Notes: generated by a model not told the origin, from the sequence alone. 64,000 nucleotides of DNA from Phyllobacterium sp. 628 (GCF_014189505.1 NZ_CP050303.1:547709-611708); one strand, 5' to 3'. Positions 43,724-53,726 are shown, numbered from the stretch's first letter. A program made the numbers and translations.

Positions 43724-45206
43724 ATGGCGACCTCCAAGAGTGCATCGCAGGGTACCACGACCACGGTTGTGACGGAGAGCCTGCTTGACGAGGCAATCTC
43801 CGCGACCAAGCAAACCTCCGCAGACCGCACCGAGCAGTTGTTGCGTACGCTCACCAGTGAGGCTTTGAAGGGTACGGTTTCCTATAACCGCAATCTTTCT
43901 GTCACGATCAACAATGCGATCAAGAAGCTTGACGAACTGCTGTCCACGCAGGTTGCCGAGATCATGCACAATGCGGAATTTCGCAAACTGGAAGGCAGTT
44001 GGCGCGGCTTGCGCTACCTGGTTTACAACAGCGAAACCAGCGCAAACCTGAAGATTCGCGTGCTGAACGTCAGCAAGCGCGAACTATCAAGAGATTTGTC
44101 GAAGGCTGTAGAGTTCGATCAGAGCAAGGTCTTCAAGACGATCTATGAAAGCGAATTCGGTATTGCCGGTGGTGAACCTTTTGGCGCATTGGTTGGCGAC
44201 TACGAATTCGGCAATTCGTTTGAAGATATTGAAGCACTGCAGAATATGAGCTCGGTTGCTGCGGCAGCATTTGCTCCATTCATTGCAGCGGCCGGACCGA
44301 CGCTATTTGGCTTCGATGACTTCACCGAACTGTCCAAGCCACGTGATCTGGAGAAGATTTTCCAGACCAAGGAATATATCAAGTGGCGTTCCTTCCGCGA
44401 AAGCAGCGATTCCCGCTTCGTCACATTGACGATGCCGCGTGTGCTCACGCGTATGCCGTACGGCCCAGAAACCCCTGACCATCGATGAATTCGACTTCAA
44501 CGAAGCCATCAAATATGGCGACAAGGCCATGGATCACGGCAGTTATTGCTGGTCCAATGCTTCCTACATCCTGGGCTCGCGCCTGACCGATGCATTTGCC
44601 AAGAATGGCTGGTGCACGGCGATCCGCGGCGCCGAGAATGGCGGCAAGGTTGAATCCCTGCCCGTTCATGTGTTCCAAAGTGATGATGGCGATACGGATA
44701 CAAAGTGCCCGACAGAAATCGGCATCACTGACCGTCGCGACGCTGAACTTGGCAAGCTCGGCTTCCTGCCGCTCTGCCATTACAAGAACACAGACTATGC
44801 CGTGTTTTTTGGCGCACAGACGACACACAAGCCGGAAAAATACGACCGTCCTGAAGCCACAGAAAATGCTGCCATTTCCGCGCGTCTGCCCTACATGATG
44901 GCGACATCACGCTTTGCGCATTATCTGAAAGTGATTGGCCGCGACAAGATCGGCTCATTCATGGAAGCGGAAGATTGTCAGTCATGGCTTAACCGCTGGA
45001 TCAACAACTACGTCAATGCCAACGATACTGCCGGCGCAGAAAACCGTGCAGCCTATCCGTTGCGTGATGCACGTGTCGAAGTGAAAGCGGTTGCAGGCAG
45101 TCCCGGCTCCTATGAAGCAATTGCCTGGCTTCGTCCATGGCTGCAGATGGAAGAACTGACAACCTCTCTGCGCATGGTTGCCCGTATCCCGAAGGCACGA
45201 AACTAA
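43724..45206 (+). pseudogene. tssC: TssC (VipB/ImpC), T6SS sheath large subunit, interrupted by an apparent frameshift
   Basis: Main sheath subunit, expected ~493 aa. Residues 1-248 are read from 43724 (EIMHNAEFRKLEGSWRGLRY, FGALVGDYEF, RVLTRMPYG), then the frame hits TGA at 44486-44488. The rest of the protein (TIDEFDFNEAIKYGDKAMDH, FQSDDGDTDTKCPTEIGITD, C-terminal SLRMVARIPKARN) is read in the +1 frame to 45206. Removing one C from the CCCC run at 44472-44475 gives PYG-PETLTID-EFDF, with the family's 7-residue spacing between PYG and EF. Without an intact TssC the sheath could not form, so a real mutation would disable the T6SS. A read error is equally possible; see findings. Confidence 0.9.
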
Positions 45207-45213
45207 ACTGATC

Positions 45214-45233
45214 CCTGACGCCATCGCGTCAGG
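45214..45233 (+). other. Hairpin downstream of tssC
   Basis: CCTGACGC and GCGTCAGG form an 8-base perfect stem with a 4-base loop, 7 bases after the tssC stop. No T-run follows. It probably protects the 3' end of the tssB-tssC part of the message, raising sheath subunits relative to impD and later genes. Confidence 0.6.
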
Positions 45234-45359
45234 AAGACGTGGTTCACCGCAACGACCGCCTTGCACCAACGGAAACAGGAACAGTCATGTTTCGCTTCTT
45301 TGGTGTTTAGGCGGTCTTTCTTCCCTTAAGCCCGCCGGAAGTTGAGGAGTGATGATTTC

Positions 45360-46808
45360 GTGGTATCCGAGAGTCTGACAGCAGATTCAAAACGATATGA
45401 GACTCGTCATTCCTTCCCGGAGGCTGTCGCACCGGGTAGCTCTGCCACGCATGATATCCGGTTCCAGATCGATTGCCTGATCGACGCTATCGATGAAATC
45501 TTGACCGAACAGGTCAATCGTATCATCCACCATCCCGAGTTTCAGCGGCTGGAAGCCCTCTGGCGTAATCTGTACCAGCTTATCAAAATGCCAACGAGCA
45601 CGAGCCCTGTGCAAATTCGCATTTTCTCGGCCAAGTGGAAGGAGATTGCGCGCGATATTGAACGCGCTGCCGATTTTGACCAAAGCCGGATGTTCGAGCT
45701 GATTTATTCGCAGGAATTCGACATGCCGGGCGGTCAGCCCTATGGATTGCTGATTGGCGATTATACGATTGCTGCTGGTATCAATCCTGCAACAGGCACA
45801 GACGACCTATCGATCATAGAGAGCGTTGCCGGTGTTGCGGCGGCGGCATTTTCGCCTTTCGTATGCGCTGCTGATCCATCACTTTTCGAACTGGAAACTT
45901 TTGCTGATCTTGACCGGTTGCCGGATCTTTCTTTCCTGCTCAAGCCCCAGCGCTCGACCCGCTGGAACAGATTGCGCAATGCTTCCGATACAAGATTCCT
46001 CGGATTGACCCTGCCTCGGATTCTGGTTCGCACACCCTATCGAACCAACGATATTACCCGGACAGACGGATTTCGGTTTCGCGAAAAGATCGATCCAAAA
46101 GGCAACAATTTGCTGTGGGGCAATCCGGCATTTGCTTTCGCCATGCTGGTCCTCAGGGAATATGCTTCCTCCGGATGGTTTGCGGACCTGCGTGGCGTCC
46201 GGGAAGATGAGAAGAGCGGCGGGCTGGTCGATAGCCTGCCCTATGTGGCTTTCCCCACGGATAAACATGATTTTGCTGCGCAGCCGCCAGTCGAACAGCG
46301 CCTTAATGCTGAGCAAGAGCAGATTTTGAGCGAGGCAGGGTTCATGCCTGTTTCAACGGTACCTTATACACCGCATCTGGTTTTCAATTCGAACCAGTCC
46401 GTCCACAAAGCGGCGCGGTATGATTCTGATATCGCAAACCGCAACGCCCGTATCGCGTCCATGCTGCAATATGTGCTGTGCGCCTGCCGTTTTGCCCACT
46501 ACCTCAAAATGATCATGCGCGAGAATGTGGGGCAGATCGCGACATCCAACAGTCTGCGGGATACGCTCGAGAGCTGGCTATTCACCTACTGTATCGGCAA
46601 TGACGATGCGGATTCCTCGGTGAAGGCGCGCCACCCGCTTCGATCCGCTTCCGTGGAAGTGCGCGAAATACCGGGACGCCCGGGCGTTTATGGCTGCGTG
46701 ATGCGGCTTCAACCACATTTTCAGCTCGATGATGTCACGGCAAGTTTTCAGCTGCTTGCCGATATGAACAGCAAATCTGACCAATCCAGTAAGGGTAAAA
46801 GTCAATGA
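45360..46808 (+). CDS. impD: ImpD, TssC-like paralogue (TssC40 type)
   Basis: A second VipB/TssC-family protein of 482 aa. It shares the blueprint of TssC (IHHPEFQRLEALWRNLYQLI, FDMPGGQPYGLLIGDY, VAAAAFSPFVCAADPSLF, ARFAHYLK-like CRFAHYLKMIMREN) but is clearly divergent. Rhizobial imp clusters encode such a paralogue at this position, and in Agrobacterium tumefaciens the two are called TssC41 and TssC40. The latter is thought to work at the baseplate rather than in the sheath. Start is uncertain: GTG 45360 follows GAGGAG by 10 bases; TTG 45342 is the alternative. The stop overlaps tagJ by four bases. Confidence 0.88.
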   Translation: MVSESLTADSKRYETRHSFPEAVAPGSSATHDIRFQIDCLIDAIDEILTEQVNRIIHHPEFQRLEALWRNLYQLIKMPTSTSPVQIRIFSAKWKEIARDIERAADFDQSRMFELIYSQEFDMPGGQPYGLLIGDYTIAAGINPATGTDDLSIIESVAGVAAAAFSPFVCAADPSLFELETFADLDRLPDLSFLLKPQRSTRWNRLRNASDTRFLGLTLPRILVRTPYRTNDITRTDGFRFREKIDPKGNNLLWGNPAFAFAMLVLREYASSGWFADLRGVREDEKSGGLVDSLPYVAFPTDKHDFAAQPPVEQRLNAEQEQILSEAGFMPVSTVPYTPHLVFNSNQSVHKAARYDSDIANRNARIASMLQYVLCACRFAHYLKMIMRENVGQIATSNSLRDTLESWLFTYCIGNDDADSSVKARHPLRSASVEVREIPGRPGVYGCVMRLQPHFQLDDVTASFQLLADMNSKSDQSSKGKSQ

Positions 46809-47617
46809 CGGATGCAACAACCAGCGTTTCAGAGCTTATCGATGCCGGTGACCTTCAAGGTGCGATCGATGCCAGCCTGTCCGCAGTCAAACAACGCCCC
46901 ACTGACAGTGCTGCAAGGCGACTGCTCATTGACCTTCTGATTGTGAGCGGCGATTTTGCCCGTGCCGACAAACAAGCCGATATCTTGTCGAATACAGTGC
47001 CTGATATGGCCTTGGGCTTGACCCTCCTGCGCGGTCGTTTGCGCGCAGCCGATGCGCGTGCAGCCTGGTTTGAAACAGGGGCTGTTCCGGCTTTTCCCGA
47101 TGGACCAAGTGAACACGATCAACTGTCGATGAAGAATGCACTGGTGCTTGGCAAAATCGCAGCTGGCACAAATGGTGAGGCCACAACGCCTTTTCCCGAG
47201 AATGTTATTCACGGCTCGGTCAAAATTGATGGCCGGGATGCCATATCGTTTCGCGACCTTGATGATCGGCTTCCCCACGCGATTGAAATTTTCCATACCA
47301 ACGGCACCTATATGTGGATCGATTTCAACCGGATCAGCCGATTGGAATTCCAGCCGGTGCAGAGTGTCCGCGATCTGACATGGCGGCACGCATTGCTGAC
47401 GCTTCGCGATGAGTCACAATCGGAAGTCGTAATGCCAGCGACGTATTTTTCCCGGGATGCCAGCGACGCGATGAAACTCGGCCGTGAAACCGACTGGGTT
47501 GAAGTGGGAGGCGGACTTTATGCAGGGAAAGGTCAGAAATGCCTGCTGGTCGACGACGATGTCGTCGGACTGCTTGATGTCACATCCATCGAGTTTATTC
47601 CGGGCCCGGTGAACTAG
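46805..47617 (+). CDS. tagJ: TagJ (ImpE) T6SS accessory protein
   Basis: Protein of 270 aa of the ImpE/TagJ family, which binds the TssB N-terminus and modulates sheath recycling in other bacteria. The N-terminal ~75 residues are tetratricopeptide-like helices (GDLQGAIDASLSAVKQRPTD); the C-terminal part contains FHTNGTYMWIDFNRISRLEF and GRETDWVEVGGGLYAGKGQK, typical of the family. It overlaps the impD stop by four bases (ATGA). Not every T6SS carries TagJ; it is usual in the imp type. Confidence 0.9.
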   Translation: MTDATTSVSELIDAGDLQGAIDASLSAVKQRPTDSAARRLLIDLLIVSGDFARADKQADILSNTVPDMALGLTLLRGRLRAADARAAWFETGAVPAFPDGPSEHDQLSMKNALVLGKIAAGTNGEATTPFPENVIHGSVKIDGRDAISFRDLDDRLPHAIEIFHTNGTYMWIDFNRISRLEFQPVQSVRDLTWRHALLTLRDESQSEVVMPATYFSRDASDAMKLGRETDWVEVGGGLYAGKGQKCLLVDDDVVGLLDVTSIEFIPGPVN

Positions 47618-47620
47618 GTT

Positions 47621-48112
47621 ATGGCCGCAAGCACCCGGATTTCATTTGAATCTGTTGTCGATCGTTTGATGGATTTCGACCCTGATATGATGGTCGATCA
47701 GCCAACAACACCGCGTGAACAGATCAATCGTATCCGGGAAAGTGTCCGCCGGGACATCGAGTCTCTGCTCAATTCCCAGCAGTGGCCGCACAGCATAGAA
47801 AAAGAGCTCGAGGAATTGGAGACAAGTCTGTTGCGATTTGGAACTCCGGGGTTTCACGGGCTGATGCTGGCGACAACGCAACAGCGTCTGTATCTGGCCG
47901 AAGCGATCAGAAAGGTGATTGTCGCGTTCGATCCGCGATTGGCGCGGGTACGGGTCGGGCTGGGCAAGGCGCGCGGAGATCAGGACCGTGTTCTTGACCT
48001 GCGCATAGAAGCGGAAATGCTCCTGCCCGATGGTGTAGAGCCAATCGTCTTCGACACCTCGCTTGACCCATCCACGCGGCATTTCCTGATTGGCGGGCCG
48101 CATCATGGCTAA
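47621..48112 (+). CDS. tssE: TssE, T6SS baseplate wedge protein (gp25-like)
   Basis: Cytoplasmic baseplate component of 163 aa, homologous to phage T4 gp25. The core has REQINRIRESVRRDIESLLN, then GFHGLMLATTQQRLYLAEAI and a RIEAEMLLPDG strand; the EPR-type segment near the middle appears as FDPRLARVRVG. It starts 3 bases after the tagJ stop. It forms the wedge with TssF, TssG and TssK and nucleates sheath assembly. Confidence 0.9.
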   Translation: MAASTRISFESVVDRLMDFDPDMMVDQPTTPREQINRIRESVRRDIESLLNSQQWPHSIEKELEELETSLLRFGTPGFHGLMLATTQQRLYLAEAIRKVIVAFDPRLARVRVGLGKARGDQDRVLDLRIEAEMLLPDGVEPIVFDTSLDPSTRHFLIGGPHHG

Positions 48113-49907
48113 CCGCTTTCTCAATTGGTACAACCGGGAGCTTGGGGCACTGCGCAAACGCGCCGCTGGCTTTGCCCAGCAGCATCCAAAGGTGGCCGGC
48201 CGGCTTCGCCTCACTCCGGAAGCAGTTGATGATCCGCATGTGGAACGGCTCATCCAGGGCTTTGCCTACAGCGCTGCGCGTATACGGCAAAAGATCGATG
48301 ATGATTTTCCGGAATTGACGGAAACATTGCTTGAATCGCTCTATCCGCACTATCTTGCGCAAATTCCATCGATGTCGATCCTCAAATTCGACCCGTCTGT
48401 GCAACAGGACGAGGCAATCCTTTTGCCCCGTGCCATGATCACCGATTCCGAGCCGGTGCGCGGCGATACGTGCCGGTTTACAACCACGCAAGATGTGAAA
48501 CTCAACCCCATCGCGGTAACGGATTGCAAGCTCGCACAGCCGCCATACGTAGCACCACCCGTACCGGATCTGGCGCCAACGGCATGCCTGTCGATCAGTA
48601 TTTCAACAACCGGAGCAGTGGACAACATTGGAAGCCTTGATCTCGATCGGCTTACGTTCTTTATCAAGGCCCCGTTTGCAACCGGAGCAGCCCTTTACGA
48701 ACTGCTGTTCAATCACACGATAGGCATCGCCGTCGGGCGTCATCGTGAAGACAAATCAGCGCTACGGCTACCTCCCAGCGCTTTGAAGACTGTCAGCTTT
48801 GACCATGACAACCGCATGCTGCCCTATTCCAAACGCAGCTTTCCCGGCTTTCGATTGCTGGCGGAATTCTTTGCTCTTCCTGAAAAGTTCCTCTTTTTTG
48901 AACTCACCGGCTTGCGGCCCATTCTGAGCGGAATAACGGGCAAGGAGTTCCATCTCTTCTTCTATCTCGACACGCCGGCAAGCACGCTGACCAGTGCCGT
49001 GGATTCCACCAGTTTTGATTTGCACTGCACTCCGGTGATCAACCTGTTTGAGCAAAGGGCAGAGCCAATCTCGGTCAATCACATGCACGACGAATATGAT
49101 GTCTTGCCTGACAGCCGGTACAATTCGACCCGGGAGATATATACCATTGAACGCGTTGATATTTCGGATCAAAAAGGCCAGCGCAAGGAGGTTCCTCCTT
49201 TCTTTGGCCGCAAGAAACAAACCAATGAAAATCGCGCCGATATGTTCTGGCAGTACAAACGGGAAATTGGTGAAGACAACAAGTCGTTCAAGGGGAAACT
49301 GCGATTTGTCGATATGAACCTTAATCCTGTGGCGCCGCAGGATCATCTCGTGGCCTCAATCGATACGCTTTGCATCAATCGCGGCCTGCCGGAACTTCTG
49401 CCCTTTGGTGGTGGTCAGCCTTATTTCAAAACCCAGGCGACAGTCAGCGAGGTCGGCAAAATCAATTGCCTGCTCCCTCCAACCCACACGCATCGTTTTG
49501 AAACTGAATCTGAATCGTATTGGAAGCTCATCTCTCATCTGTCCATCAATCACCTTCCGCTGACCAGCGGTGATCCGGAAATTCTGAAAAGCATGTTGCG
49601 GCTTTACGATTTCAGACACGCCCCCGAGATGCGTTCCATGATCGAGGCAATCGTGTCCGTAACCAGCCGGAAGGCGACGGCGCGACTGAGCGATGGAACC
49701 ATTGCAAACGGCGTTGATGTGACGATCGAATTCAACGATGCCCTGATGGACCGAGGCGTGGCCTATCTTTTCGGATCGGTCCTGTCGCACTTTTTCGGGC
49801 TTTATGCATCGATCAATACTTTTGCCCGCCTCACCGTACAGCTGACCGGTTTTGCCTTGCCAGTGGTTCGCTTTGCGCCGCGCACAGCCGATGAGGTATT
49901 GCTGTGA
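48105..49907 (+). CDS. tssF: TssF (ImpG/VasA), T6SS baseplate protein
   Basis: Baseplate wedge subunit of 600 aa. The N-terminus MANRFLNWYNRELGALRKRA and AGFAQQHPKVAGRLRL are the family signature, with FPELTETLLESLYPHYLAQI and PSMSIL soon after; near the C-terminus GVAYLFGSVLSHFFGLYASI and NTFARL are equally typical. The start at 48105 overlaps the tssE stop by 8 bases; a TTG five codons upstream is less likely. Its end overlaps tssG by four bases. Confidence 0.95.
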   Translation: MANRFLNWYNRELGALRKRAAGFAQQHPKVAGRLRLTPEAVDDPHVERLIQGFAYSAARIRQKIDDDFPELTETLLESLYPHYLAQIPSMSILKFDPSVQQDEAILLPRAMITDSEPVRGDTCRFTTTQDVKLNPIAVTDCKLAQPPYVAPPVPDLAPTACLSISISTTGAVDNIGSLDLDRLTFFIKAPFATGAALYELLFNHTIGIAVGRHREDKSALRLPPSALKTVSFDHDNRMLPYSKRSFPGFRLLAEFFALPEKFLFFELTGLRPILSGITGKEFHLFFYLDTPASTLTSAVDSTSFDLHCTPVINLFEQRAEPISVNHMHDEYDVLPDSRYNSTREIYTIERVDISDQKGQRKEVPPFFGRKKQTNENRADMFWQYKREIGEDNKSFKGKLRFVDMNLNPVAPQDHLVASIDTLCINRGLPELLPFGGGQPYFKTQATVSEVGKINCLLPPTHTHRFETESESYWKLISHLSINHLPLTSGDPEILKSMLRLYDFRHAPEMRSMIEAIVSVTSRKATARLSDGTIANGVDVTIEFNDALMDRGVAYLFGSVLSHFFGLYASINTFARLTVQLTGFALPVVRFAPRTADEVLL

Positions 49908-50911
49908 GCGATATTCAACGGGAATCATTGATTGACCGGCTAAAGGCCGAGCCGCATCTGTTTGATCCCGACGCAGCACACCTGCTTCTTGAACTCGCTG
50001 GCGAAAAAGCTGTTTCTGATGTTTCACTCATATCGCATGCGACGCACAATCACGCGGCAACGCCACTTTCGGCGGCAGAAAATCGTGGCGAGGCCATCAG
50101 TATCCATGCAAACTATATCGGGCTGGTTGGCCCGGTCGCTGCATTGCCATCCGTCTATACAGACCGTGCTCTCGACGAAAAACGCCGGCGCAGCTCCAGC
50201 TATTTTGACTTTCTTGAAATTTTTGCTGCCGAATTGCGCGAACTATTCTTTGCCAGCTCACGCAAGTACCGGCTTTCAAGCCTGATTCAGCTCTTTGGTA
50301 TAGGCCCGAAGAACAAGGTGACCCGCAGTATTTATGCCCTTCTGGGTCTCGCTGCTCCAAAACTCGTTGAAGGCCTCAAAATCGAGCCGGAAGTCCCCCT
50401 GTATTTTGCAGGTTTTTTTGCCAATCAGCGGCGCACGGCTGTCAATCTGAGACTGATGCTCTCGGAATTTCTTGGCTATGAGGTCACGGTCCATCAGTTT
50501 CAGAAACGCTGGCTTGCTGTTGATCCATCGGAACAGACGCGATTGAGCAGCGATATGCGGGAGAATGCCTTGCTCGGTGTTACGGCCATTGCCGGCTCGT
50601 CGTATCTGGACCGGCGCAGTGCGATCCGCATCTCCATAGGTCCGTTGCGATATGGCGAATATTTGTCGTTGATGCCCGCCCGCAAGAAATTTGCCGAACT
50701 CACCGAATTGGCCCGCCTCTATTGCGGCCCTTCAATCTCGTTTGAAATTCAGCTTATTCTGGCAAAGGAAGATATCCCGGAAGCCCGTTTGCAAAGCGGA
50801 TCGCCCGTCGGCAGGCTTGGATGGGATCTCTGGGTCAAGCAGGCTCCTGCGCTCAAAGACAGCACCGATGCCGTGTTTGATCCGGATAAAGTCAGTGAGA
50901 CAGTGGTCTAG
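49904..50911 (+). CDS. tssG: TssG (ImpH/VasB), T6SS baseplate protein
   Basis: Baseplate wedge subunit of 335 aa that forms a complex with TssF, TssE and TssK. Family marks include NYIGLVGPVAALPSVYTDRA, then FFASSRKYRLSSLI, LFGIGP and TSVHQFQKRWL-type VTVHQFQKRWLAVDPSEQTR. The start is GTG 49904 in a GTGA overlap with the tssF stop. Residues ~1-70 resemble the usual N-terminus except that the strand before NYIGLVG is short. It ends 11 bases before the convergent ppkA gene. Confidence 0.93.
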   Translation: MSDIQRESLIDRLKAEPHLFDPDAAHLLLELAGEKAVSDVSLISHATHNHAATPLSAAENRGEAISIHANYIGLVGPVAALPSVYTDRALDEKRRRSSSYFDFLEIFAAELRELFFASSRKYRLSSLIQLFGIGPKNKVTRSIYALLGLAAPKLVEGLKIEPEVPLYFAGFFANQRRTAVNLRLMLSEFLGYEVTVHQFQKRWLAVDPSEQTRLSSDMRENALLGVTAIAGSSYLDRRSAIRISIGPLRYGEYLSLMPARKKFAELTELARLYCGPSISFEIQLILAKEDIPEARLQSGSPVGRLGWDLWVKQAPALKDSTDAVFDPDKVSETVV

Positions 50912-50922
50912 GTCGTAAACTG

Positions 50923-52896
50923 TCAGCCCTGCTGACGGAAGTATTTCACCGTGACCGAGTATTTTCCTGACAGTTTCCGCAGCCGGTCAGCAAGCGTTTT
51001 GAAGACATCCTTGCTGCCTGTCATATCCAGTTTTTCATCGGACTGAATGGCAATCAGGATGTAAGGAATGGACGCCCCTTTTCGCGGTGCCGCAAGTTTG
51101 AGTTCGATGACACCATCGCCGCCACTGCTTCGCTCCGTTGTCTTGAGCATATCAACAGTGCCATCCTCGCGAACCAGAAGTACCTGAGCATTTTTAAGCT
51201 CTATGCCACTCAAGGTCGCGACCAGGGGGTCTGCTGGCCCCAGAACTTCATTCTTGAGCATAAAGGTGGCTTTGCCCGAATTCACCGGTACGGCTGCCAA
51301 AAATGCCAAAGCATCGCATTGTGCGTCAGCGATCTGTCGCACATTGATGGTCGGCTCATATCCAAATTTGTTGATGAAAGCCCGTTCCATCTCGATGAAC
51401 GGCCCCACCTTCTGTGCAAAGCCTTCAATGTTTATGCTGTTTGGAGCATTTGGCGCTCCGTGCGAGAAAAAGCAGGGACCGCCGGCAAACTGCCTGATCC
51501 AGTCCGTCTCCGTCACTGCCACCTGTACGGCCGTATCATTGGCCGCCGGTGGTTGTTTCGCCGGTTCCTGCCGGTCGCCGGATGCCAAAGTTTCCGGCTT
51601 TGGCGTCTCGGGCTGTACTCCAGCGTCTGCCGCCGGATTAGCCGGCTTTTCAACATCGGCAGTATCTGTCTCGGGCTTGCTCTCTACTGTGTTCGCTGGC
51701 GGCTTGGCATCTGCAACCCCCGGCTTGATATCAGGTGGCGTGACCGGCTTTGCGGGTTCAGCCTGCGGTTTCGGTTCCGGCTTCGCCGCGTTTGGATCAG
51801 CATCGAGCTTGAATTCCGACTTGCCGGAAGCCGTCACCGGTTGCGATGCCTTACCGGCACCCAGATAGGTTTTGATTTGAGTCTGATTGTCGTACGCGTA
51901 CCAACCGCCTCCACCTAAAATCAATGCGAGGCAGCCGAGGACAATCCATTTACCCGAACTCTGCTTCGGCGCATTTTGACTGCGGTCATTCCTTGACGCT
52001 GCCGATACGGGCACACGCCGCGATGCAGGGTCTCGAGAAGTCGGAATCATCGGCCGCAACAGGTCAATGATCTCATCTTTTTTGGGACGCAATGCCGGGT
52101 TGGGCTGCAGCATCCGCTGAATGATGGATCGTGCCGCCGGATGAATGGTTGAAAGATCAGGGATCGCCTGGCGTTTCCGGACGACATCGGCATGCGTACC
52201 ACTCATATCAATCGGCTTGCCGCGCAGTGCAGCTGCAAATACCAGCCCCAGACTGTAGATATCGCTTGGTTCATGTACGTCGCCACCGAACAGGCCCAGC
52301 TGCTCGGGAGAAACGTAATTGTACTTTCCGGCAAAACTTCCGGCGAGAAGCGTCCGGTCGCCGCCAATGCCAAGCCTGGCAATACCAAAGTCGATGAGTT
52401 TGGCACCCTCCACATTGCCACCCGACAGAATGATATTGTCGCAGGAGATGTCGCGGTGAATGACCCCGCGTTCGTGGGCAATTTTGAGACCTGACGTTAT
52501 CCGGCTGATCAGCTTTGCCGCTTCAGCCAGGCTCAATGGCCGGTCACGAATGCGTTCGTAAAGCGACGGTCCTTCAACCAGTTCCATCGTGAGATAGGCG
52601 GTGTTTGTCAAACGATCGACGGAGAAGACGTGATAGCGGACGATTGCGTCATGCCCGAGGGAATTGAGTATGGAGGCTTCCTGTTTGAACAGCGAAATCA
52701 CCTGCTCGTCGCTGGCAAGATGAGGCAAGATAACCTTGATTGCCACCTCGTCCAGCGTCTGGATATTGTGCCCTTTGTAGACCTCGGACATCCCGCCAAC
52801 AGCGAGCAGTTCTGTCACTTCGTAAATGTCGTTGAGCCGTGTTCCGGGTTTGATACTGCCGGACCGCTTGCCAGTTTCGTTCTGTTCCCGCGTCAT
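50923..52896 (-). CDS. ppkA: PpkA, T6SS-associated serine/threonine protein kinase
   Basis: Membrane-spanning kinase of 657 aa. The kinase domain covers about residues 25-285 with Lys54 (VAIKVI), catalytic loop HRDISCDNI (Asp149) and DFG at 169-171; the loop has Ser where many kinases have Lys, a variant common in bacterial STPKs. A Pro/Glu/Lys-rich linker and one TM helix (about 315-335, WIVLGCLALILGGGGWYAY) lead to a periplasmic domain with two Cys (GGPCFFSHGAP, ADAQCDALAF). In Agrobacterium, PpkA phosphorylates TssL and recruits Fha; tssL and two FHA genes are nearby. It overlaps pppA by four bases. Confidence 0.92.
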   Translation of the reverse strand: MTREQNETGKRSGSIKPGTRLNDIYEVTELLAVGGMSEVYKGHNIQTLDEVAIKVILPHLASDEQVISLFKQEASILNSLGHDAIVRYHVFSVDRLTNTAYLTMELVEGPSLYERIRDRPLSLAEAAKLISRITSGLKIAHERGVIHRDISCDNIILSGGNVEGAKLIDFGIARLGIGGDRTLLAGSFAGKYNYVSPEQLGLFGGDVHEPSDIYSLGLVFAAALRGKPIDMSGTHADVVRKRQAIPDLSTIHPAARSIIQRMLQPNPALRPKKDEIIDLLRPMIPTSRDPASRRVPVSAASRNDRSQNAPKQSSGKWIVLGCLALILGGGGWYAYDNQTQIKTYLGAGKASQPVTASGKSEFKLDADPNAAKPEPKPQAEPAKPVTPPDIKPGVADAKPPANTVESKPETDTADVEKPANPAADAGVQPETPKPETLASGDRQEPAKQPPAANDTAVQVAVTETDWIRQFAGGPCFFSHGAPNAPNSINIEGFAQKVGPFIEMERAFINKFGYEPTINVRQIADAQCDALAFLAAVPVNSGKATFMLKNEVLGPADPLVATLSGIELKNAQVLLVREDGTVDMLKTTERSSGGDGVIELKLAAPRKGASIPYILIAIQSDEKLDMTGSKDVFKTLADRLRKLSGKYSVTVKYFRQQG

Positions 52897-53675
52897 GATT
52901 GACCGCTTTGAGCTGGAGCATCACGATACTGAACAACGATGACCGTAACATTGTCCGTACCACCCCGCTCCAGAGCTGTTTGGATCAACGATTTGCACGC
53001 AGCTTCGGGTTCTTGCGACAGTATAATATCCTGAATATCCGGTGCGGAGAGATGACCGGTAAGCCCATCGCTGCAAAGAACAAACGTATCTCCGTCCCTT
53101 AATTCACCATCGACCATATCAAGATGGGGAATGTCACGCACACCGATAGCGTGCGTAATGACGTTTTTGCGTTTGAAGTTGGCTGCCGCCTCCGCGTCAA
53201 GCGTGCCGTTGTCGATCATCGCTTGTACTTCGGTGTGATCGCGGGTGAGTTGGGTCATCCGGTTACCGCGATTAAGGTACACGCGACTATCGCCCGACCA
53301 GATAACCGTGAATTCCCGGCCGGTTACAAGCAGTGCAACCAAGGTAGAGCCCATCACGCCGAGTCCGTGCTCCCGCGCCAGATTACGAATATCCTGATTG
53401 ACCATATGGATCTGCGCCTGAAAGTCCTGAACCTGCGCCGCATGTGCAGAGTGATATCCTACCCTCCCGGCGGATTGGGCAATCATTGAGGCCGCCACAT
53501 CACCGTGGGAATGCCCGCCCATGCCATCGGCCACAAGCCAGACGCCGGTCAACGGCTTTGCGAAGAACCGGTCTTCGTTCACCGGCCGGACGCGCCCGGC
53601 ATGCGATCCCGCATGGGAGTCAAACCACCCGGCTAGGTCTTTGGCATGGCTTTTATTGTGCGTCGGAATGGTCAT
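52893..53675 (-). CDS. pppA: PppA, PP2C-type serine/threonine phosphatase of the T6SS
   Basis: Cytoplasmic metal-dependent phosphatase of 260 aa that reverses PpkA action. Motifs of the PPM family: HAGRVRPVNEDRFF, VADGMGGHSHGDVAA, WSGDSRVYL, VLCSDGLTGHLS and RGGTDNVTVIVVQ, with all metal-binding aspartates present. ATG 53675 is chosen because the family start follows closely and GAGAG precedes it; ATG 53699 is the alternative. Its stop and the ppkA start form an ATGA overlap, so both are made from one message, opposite in direction to tssA-tssG. Confidence 0.93.
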   Translation of the reverse strand: MTIPTHNKSHAKDLAGWFDSHAGSHAGRVRPVNEDRFFAKPLTGVWLVADGMGGHSHGDVAASMIAQSAGRVGYHSAHAAQVQDFQAQIHMVNQDIRNLAREHGLGVMGSTLVALLVTGREFTVIWSGDSRVYLNRGNRMTQLTRDHTEVQAMIDNGTLDAEAAANFKRKNVITHAIGVRDIPHLDMVDGELRDGDTFVLCSDGLTGHLSAPDIQDIILSQEPEAACKSLIQTALERGGTDNVTVIVVQYRDAPAQSGQS

Positions 53676-53726
53676 GTCTCTCGCTTGATAGCAGATCATG
53701 GAATGAAGACATCGAATAATTGACCA

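Noticed and set aside
44440..44500. Programmed +1 frameshift in tssC
   Set aside because: No slippery codon pair or downstream structure stands out, and TssC is not known to need recoding; mutation or read error is simpler.
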